In this document: positions 60,356 through 64,000 of the stretch, one piece after another
Layout: every line of letters begins with the position of its first letter
How positions within the stretch are numbered: position 1 is the stretch's first letter
Translations under genes and position numbers: made by a program
From: Acidobacteriota bacterium
GTDB lineage: Bacteria > Acidobacteriota > Thermoanaerobaculia > Multivoradales > J023
Assembly: GCA_029263315.1 (NCBI GenBank)
Contig: JAJCXR010000053.1
Span: 310,001-374,000 of the forward strand
Length of the DNA stretch: 64,000 bases
Direction: 5' to 3'
Notes under the pieces: model-generated
Databases searched by the model: none
What the model saw: the letters and a program-made list of their open reading frames with translations, nothing else
Told to the model about the DNA's origin: nothing

Positions 60356-63300
60356 CTATGACCGTCCCAGCGCCTGCAGCGTTTCCAGGCGCTGCCGCGC
60401 CTCACGGCTGTAGGGGGAGCCTTCCCCCGTCGCCGTTTCAATGGCCTCCAGGTTGTCGCGTATCAGTGGCTCACCGGCTTCTAGGTTGCCTTGGTCCACC
60501 AGGCAGCCCCCCAGCAGACTGCGACCGTTGGCCAGTCGCCAGTGGTCGGCGGGCAGGGTCTTCTCAAAGATGTAGAGGGCTTGGCGGATCAGCGGCTCCG
60601 CCGCCGCCGGCTCGCCCCGCGCCCATAGCAGGCGGGCCAGGTTGTTGTACGAGGTGGCGACGATGTCGTGCTCGTCGCCGAGCAGGCGTAGGCGCATCTC
60701 CAGGGACTGACGATAGACCTCTTCCGCCTCGTCGTAGCGCTCCAAACCGTGCAATAGGAAACCCAGGTTGTTGAGGATGGTGGCCACCGTCGGGTGCTCG
60801 TCGCCGTGAACCCTGCGGGCCACCTCGAGGGCTTCCCGGGTCAACGGCTCGGCCACTTCAAGCTCGCCTTGCAACAGACGACCGATGGCCAGGTTGTTGA
60901 GCATCGCAAAGCTGGATGGATGCTCCGGCCCCAGGGTCCGGCGGCTCGCTTCCAGGGCCTCCTCGATGAGCTCCGCCGCGGCCGCGTAGTCGCCCCGGGC
61001 TTGCCGGTTCATGCCCAGATTGTTGAGGCTGCCGATCAACCGGGGATGCTCCGGACCCAAGGTGCGGCGGGAGATTTCCAGGGATTCTTCGAGCAGCTCA
61101 TCCGCCTCGTCGAGGCGCCCCGCCGCCTGATGCACCATGGCCAAGCCGTGCAGGCTGGTGGCCACCAGGGCGTGATCGTCACCCAAGACCTGGCGTCGCA
61201 GGGTGAGGGATTCCGCCAGGGCGTCGAGGGCCGCCCCATAGTTCCCTTGCCGATATTCCAGCACGCCGTAGTCGTGCAGGCTGGCGCTCAGCGACTCCCC
61301 GTCCCCGGAGCGACGATCCAGCTGCAGGGCCTGAGCGAAGAGATCCGCCGCCGCCTCGAGCTGGCCCTGGTCGCTGCGCAGCTGGGCCAGCTCCCGTAGA
61401 TTGGCCACCACCGGTGGGTAATAACGTGCCTTGATCTCCCCCCTCTCCAGCAGCTGGCGCTGGATGGACCAAGCCTCCTCCAGCAGGGGCTCAGAGGCTT
61501 CGTAGTCCCCCAACTCCCGATAGACGCCGCCCAAGGTACCGAGCAGCCTGGCGCGAACCTCGGGCTGCTCTTGCAGCACGCTCTGCAGACGCTGTGCCCC
61601 GCGGTCCACGACCTCACCGATCGGCGTCTCCCGCCCCCACACCTCGTCGGAGGCAGCCACCGCAAAGGGGTCGGAGGCGGCGAAGAGATCGCTCAAGAAA
61701 TCCGTCACCTGCTGCGCCGCGGCGGCTTCACGATTGGCCCGGGCGGCTTCCTGACTGACCCTCCAAGCCATGGCACCCATCATGGCGGCGAAGATACTCA
61801 GCACCAACACCGAGGCCAACACCCAACGGCGACGCTTGCGCCAGCGTTGGGCAGCCAGTTGCAGGGCGGCGGCCTCCTGGCGTTGGCGCTCGGCCTCTTC
61901 GAGAGCCTGGCGCCGGGCCGTCAGCTGGCGTAGACGACCGGCCAGCTCGAGGGCATCGCCGAGCCGCCGTTCCGGCGCCCCGTCCACCGCCGCGGCGATA
62001 TCTTCGGCGAGCAACGGATCGGTGATCTCCCGGCGCCAGCCGGGGGCCAGGACGCGGCTGAAATCCCCCACCACCAATTGGAAGAGCACCACCCCCAGGG
62101 CATAGATGTCGGCCCGCAAGGTCGGCATCTTGCCTTCCACCACTTCCGGTGCCATGTAGAGGGGCGTGCCAGCGCTCTGGCTGGCCTCGACGGTGCTGAA
62201 GGTCATGCCGAGGGCGGTGATGCCCGCCTGCTCCAAATGCTGACGCTCGGTCACCCAACCGACGCCGAAGTCCGCCAGCTGCACTTTCAAGCCGTCGGCG
62301 CTGTCCAGCGGATGGGCCTGGTGGAGCAGAATATTGCCCGGTTTGACATCCTTGTGCAACACACCGACGGAGTGGGCCGCCGCCAAGGCTTCGGCCACCT
62401 GCGCCACGATGTCGAGGCGCACCTGCAAGGGCACTTGTGACAAATCCCTGTGCTGCGCCCAATCCCACAGACTGCCACCGGCACAATGCTCGAGCTCGAT
62501 GAAATAGGGTGGACGATCGAATTCCCAGTCGAGGACCCGAACGATGTCCCGGCGCTCGCCCAAGGTCTCCTTGAGCAAGCGAAATAGGGTGATTTCCCGT
62601 TGCAGACTGCGCAGGCTGCTGGCGTCGTAGCAAAATTTGAAGACCCGTCCATCGCCGGTCTTGCGGTGCGTGGCCAGCCAGACCTCACCAAATCCACCTT
62701 CACCCAGCCGCTCGCTGAGCCGCCAGTTGGGACGTTGGGGAATGTCGATGCCCGGGGCGGGTCGCCAACCGGCGATCTCCGACTGCTCATCGACCCGCTG
62801 CACCTTCTCGGAGTCGGCGGGCGGATGCAGGGGTGCCACCCCCTCTTCGCCGACCTCGAAGAGCTCCACCGGCTCCTCCACCCCCTTCAAGCGGTAGCCG
62901 CCATGGGCCAGCCACCGCAACTCCTGGGATTCCGGCATGTCCACCGCACCGCGGCGAGCGACATCGAAGGCGCTGCGGGTGAGCAGGGTTTGGCCGGCCG
63001 AGGCCACCGACATCAAGCGAGCGCACACCGGCTTGGCCAAGCCTTCCACTTCCAGCGGTTTAGCCCCCCTGGCCACATCGTCGGCGGTATTCTCCACCAA
63101 CCAGATCTCGGCCAGGTGAATACCGGCCCGGGCGGCGATGGTGCGCCCTTCATCGGCGCTCAGCTGGCGGAGGCCCCGCTGATAGGCCAAGGCGTAGAGG
63201 ACGGCGTCGATGGGCCGCTCGAAAAGCAGCAGAAAACCATCTGTTTTGTCCACCTCGTAGGCGCCGTGCTGGGACATCAAATCCCGCGCCAGGCGGTCAT

Positions 63301-63454
63301 GGCGGCGGAAAACCTCCGTCGCCGCCCGATCCCCCAACTCCCGGGTCAATTGCGTGCTGTCCACCAAGTCGCTGATCAGCAACGTTTTGAGGACGGGCTC
63401 CGAGCCACTGCTATGCACGACAGGGGAGGCCGGTGTGCGGTCGACGGTGCTCAT
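60356..63454 (-). CDS. Fusion of nucleotide-cyclase-like domain, serine/threonine kinase, membrane helix and TPR repeats
   Basis: The 1032-residue protein has four parts. Residues about 22-200 are a class III cyclase homology domain: LLISDLVDSTQLTRELGD with metal-type Asp29, and VDKTDGFLLLF with Asp72. Residues about 245-520 are a protein kinase: LGEGGFGEVWLA, Lys273 in VFKFC, HKDVKPGN with Asp369 (HKD replacing HRD), ADFGVGW and APEVVEG. A membrane helix lies near 542-564. The rest, to about 1025, is TPR repeats of the LGPEHPSSFAMLNNLA type, outside the membrane. It probably links nucleotide or sensory input to Ser/Thr phosphorylation. Its start overlaps the stop of the upstream membrane protein by 4 bp (ATGA), so the two are translationally coupled. 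Confidence 0.9.
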   Translation of the reverse strand: MSTVDRTPASPVVHSSGSEPVLKTLLISDLVDSTQLTRELGDRAATEVFRRHDRLARDLMSQHGAYEVDKTDGFLLLFERPIDAVLYALAYQRGLRQLSADEGRTIAARAGIHLAEIWLVENTADDVARGAKPLEVEGLAKPVCARLMSVASAGQTLLTRSAFDVARRGAVDMPESQELRWLAHGGYRLKGVEEPVELFEVGEEGVAPLHPPADSEKVQRVDEQSEIAGWRPAPGIDIPQRPNWRLSERLGEGGFGEVWLATHRKTGDGRVFKFCYDASSLRSLQREITLFRLLKETLGERRDIVRVLDWEFDRPPYFIELEHCAGGSLWDWAQHRDLSQVPLQVRLDIVAQVAEALAAAHSVGVLHKDVKPGNILLHQAHPLDSADGLKVQLADFGVGWVTERQHLEQAGITALGMTFSTVEASQSAGTPLYMAPEVVEGKMPTLRADIYALGVVLFQLVVGDFSRVLAPGWRREITDPLLAEDIAAAVDGAPERRLGDALELAGRLRQLTARRQALEEAERQRQEAAALQLAAQRWRKRRRWVLASVLVLSIFAAMMGAMAWRVSQEAARANREAAAAQQVTDFLSDLFAASDPFAVAASDEVWGRETPIGEVVDRGAQRLQSVLQEQPEVRARLLGTLGGVYRELGDYEASEPLLEEAWSIQRQLLERGEIKARYYPPVVANLRELAQLRSDQGQLEAAADLFAQALQLDRRSGDGESLSASLHDYGVLEYRQGNYGAALDALAESLTLRRQVLGDDHALVATSLHGLAMVHQAAGRLDEADELLEESLEISRRTLGPEHPRLIGSLNNLGMNRQARGDYAAAAELIEEALEASRRTLGPEHPSSFAMLNNLAIGRLLQGELEVAEPLTREALEVARRVHGDEHPTVATILNNLGFLLHGLERYDEAEEVYRQSLEMRLRLLGDEHDIVATSYNNLARLLWARGEPAAAEPLIRQALYIFEKTLPADHWRLANGRSLLGGCLVDQGNLEAGEPLIRDNLEAIETATGEGSPYSREARQRLETLQALGRS

Positions 63455-64000
63455 CGGCCACCTACTTTCGTCTCCGGCGTCTCAGGCTCCGCCCCCTGCT
63501 CAGCCGCCCCCTGCTCAGCCGTCGCCTGGGCTGCCGTCGCCTGGGAAGGGCTGGGGGCCGCCAGCAGGTCGGCCAACCGGGCCGCCAAACCATAGGTGAC
63601 GAAGCTCCAAACCAGCCCCGTGAAGGCGGCCAGCAGGTAGCCGCCCCAAGGCGGTGAGGCTTGCGCCGCCAGCACCTCTCGGACGCGGAAGAGATCGTCG
63701 CCAACCAATCCTACAGCCCCTTGCCAGGGAGCGAGCTGGGACACCGCCAGGGAGCCAATCTCGTAGGCGTCGCCGGTCAGCGAGATGAACGGCGCCAAGG
63801 CAAAGGGCAACCAGAAGCCGAAACCAAAAGCCCGCTTGGCCAACGCCGAGCGACGCCAAGCCCAAACCCCAGGAAAAAGAGTCAGCACGTACGGTCCAAG
63901 GTCCGTCGCCAGGTAGACCCAATCACTGCCGCCGGTTTCGAACTCCGCCAAACGACCGGCATACTCGCCGCCGGCGACCACAAAGGGGAACAGGGCAGCA
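63451..64000 (-). CDS. Polytopic membrane protein with a repetitive tail (5' end outside the window)
   Basis: The frame stays open to the right edge (AALFPFVVAGGEYAGRL continues past a possible GTG at 63981), so the start is missing. At least three hydrophobic segments are seen: the edge segment, WLPFALAPFISLTG, and GGYLLAAFTGLVWSFVTYGLAARLADLLA. The tail is Ala/Gln/Glu-rich and built from four 15-bp DNA units. I do not recognise the family. It is immediately upstream of the cyclase-kinase fusion with a 4-bp overlap, so the two probably function together. Confidence 0.75.
   Translation of the reverse strand, partial: AALFPFVVAGGEYAGRLAEFETGGSDWVYLATDLGPYVLTLFPGVWAWRRSALAKRAFGFGFWLPFALAPFISLTGDAYEIGSLAVSQLAPWQGAVGLVGDDLFRVREVLAAQASPPWGGYLLAAFTGLVWSFVTYGLAARLADLLAAPSPSQATAAQATAEQGAAEQGAEPETPETKVGGR
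63491..63550 (-). repeat. Four 15-bp tandem units in the membrane protein tail
   Basis: GCCCCCTGCTCAGCC occurs twice (63491 and 63506), followed by GTCGCCTGGGCTGCC and GTCGCCTGGGAAGGG. They encode the Ala/Gln/Glu pentads at the C-terminus. Confidence 0.85.

Overview
The window looks like part of a high-GC chromosome from a Gram-negative-type bacterium, most likely an Acidobacteriota of the Thermoanaerobaculia/Holophagae kind. That is inferred from gene content: an ECF sigma factor next to serine/threonine kinases with TPR tails, a CHAT-TPR protein, Calx-beta proteins, lipoprotein sulfatase-like enzymes, an OPT transporter and a zinc metalloprotease with an extended N-terminal domain. No rRNA gene is present to fix the taxonomy. 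I saw no tRNA, CRISPR array, transposase or phage gene. Genes are densely packed, often with 4-bp stop/start overlaps, and GTG or TTG starts are common.

Layout. 1-5.5 kb: a truncated protein with a DHH-type motif, a large sulfatase-like lipoprotein, a pentapeptide-repeat protein and a small membrane protein. 5.5-8.2 kb: a PLP-dependent dehydratase, an SDR oxidoreductase, a PIN-domain protein and a thioesterase. 8.2-12.8 kb: a signalling cassette of OmpR-type regulator, hybrid histidine kinase, a receiver domain fused to a membrane helix and a predicted extracytoplasmic domain, and a secreted two-repeat protein. 12.8-17.7 kb: a CHAT-TPR protein and a Calx-beta protein with 72 consecutive aspartates. 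17.9-20.5 kb: clpS-clpA. 20.8-25.1 kb: a propeller protein and a rhodanese-SufE-SDR-methyltransferase operon. 25.4-33.4 kb: a LysM lytic transglycosylase, an OsmC protein, and an ECF sigma factor with two kinase-TPR paralogues. 33.4-39.5 kb: a surface-glycan-like cluster (GT-C, sulfatase-like, GT2, GT-B, methyltransferase). 39.6-46.3 kb: a secreted trypsin-like protease, an unusual intergenic region with a 163-bp imperfect palindrome, a TolC-like protein and two peptide-ABC ATPases. 46.5-52.5 kb: a cyclase-like protein, purC, metK with a long leader, a DUF84 NTPase and an rRNA/tRNA methyltransferase. 52.5-64 kb: a glutamine cyclotransferase lipoprotein, an OPT transporter, a zinc metalloprotease, an MscS channel, a cyclase-kinase-TPR fusion and a truncated membrane protein.

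Two themes stand out. First, signalling proteins are rich and oddly built: a cyclase-kinase-TPR fusion, a receiver-TM-Fn3-like protein, a CHAT protein apparently exported and anchored at its C-terminus, and a cyclase-like domain behind a large unknown N-terminal half. Second, short tandem duplications, mostly of 15 bp (5 residues), recur in protein tails, signal peptides and intergenic junctions, so this genome seems to generate and keep small in-frame repeats. All function calls rest on motifs read by eye; no database search was run.
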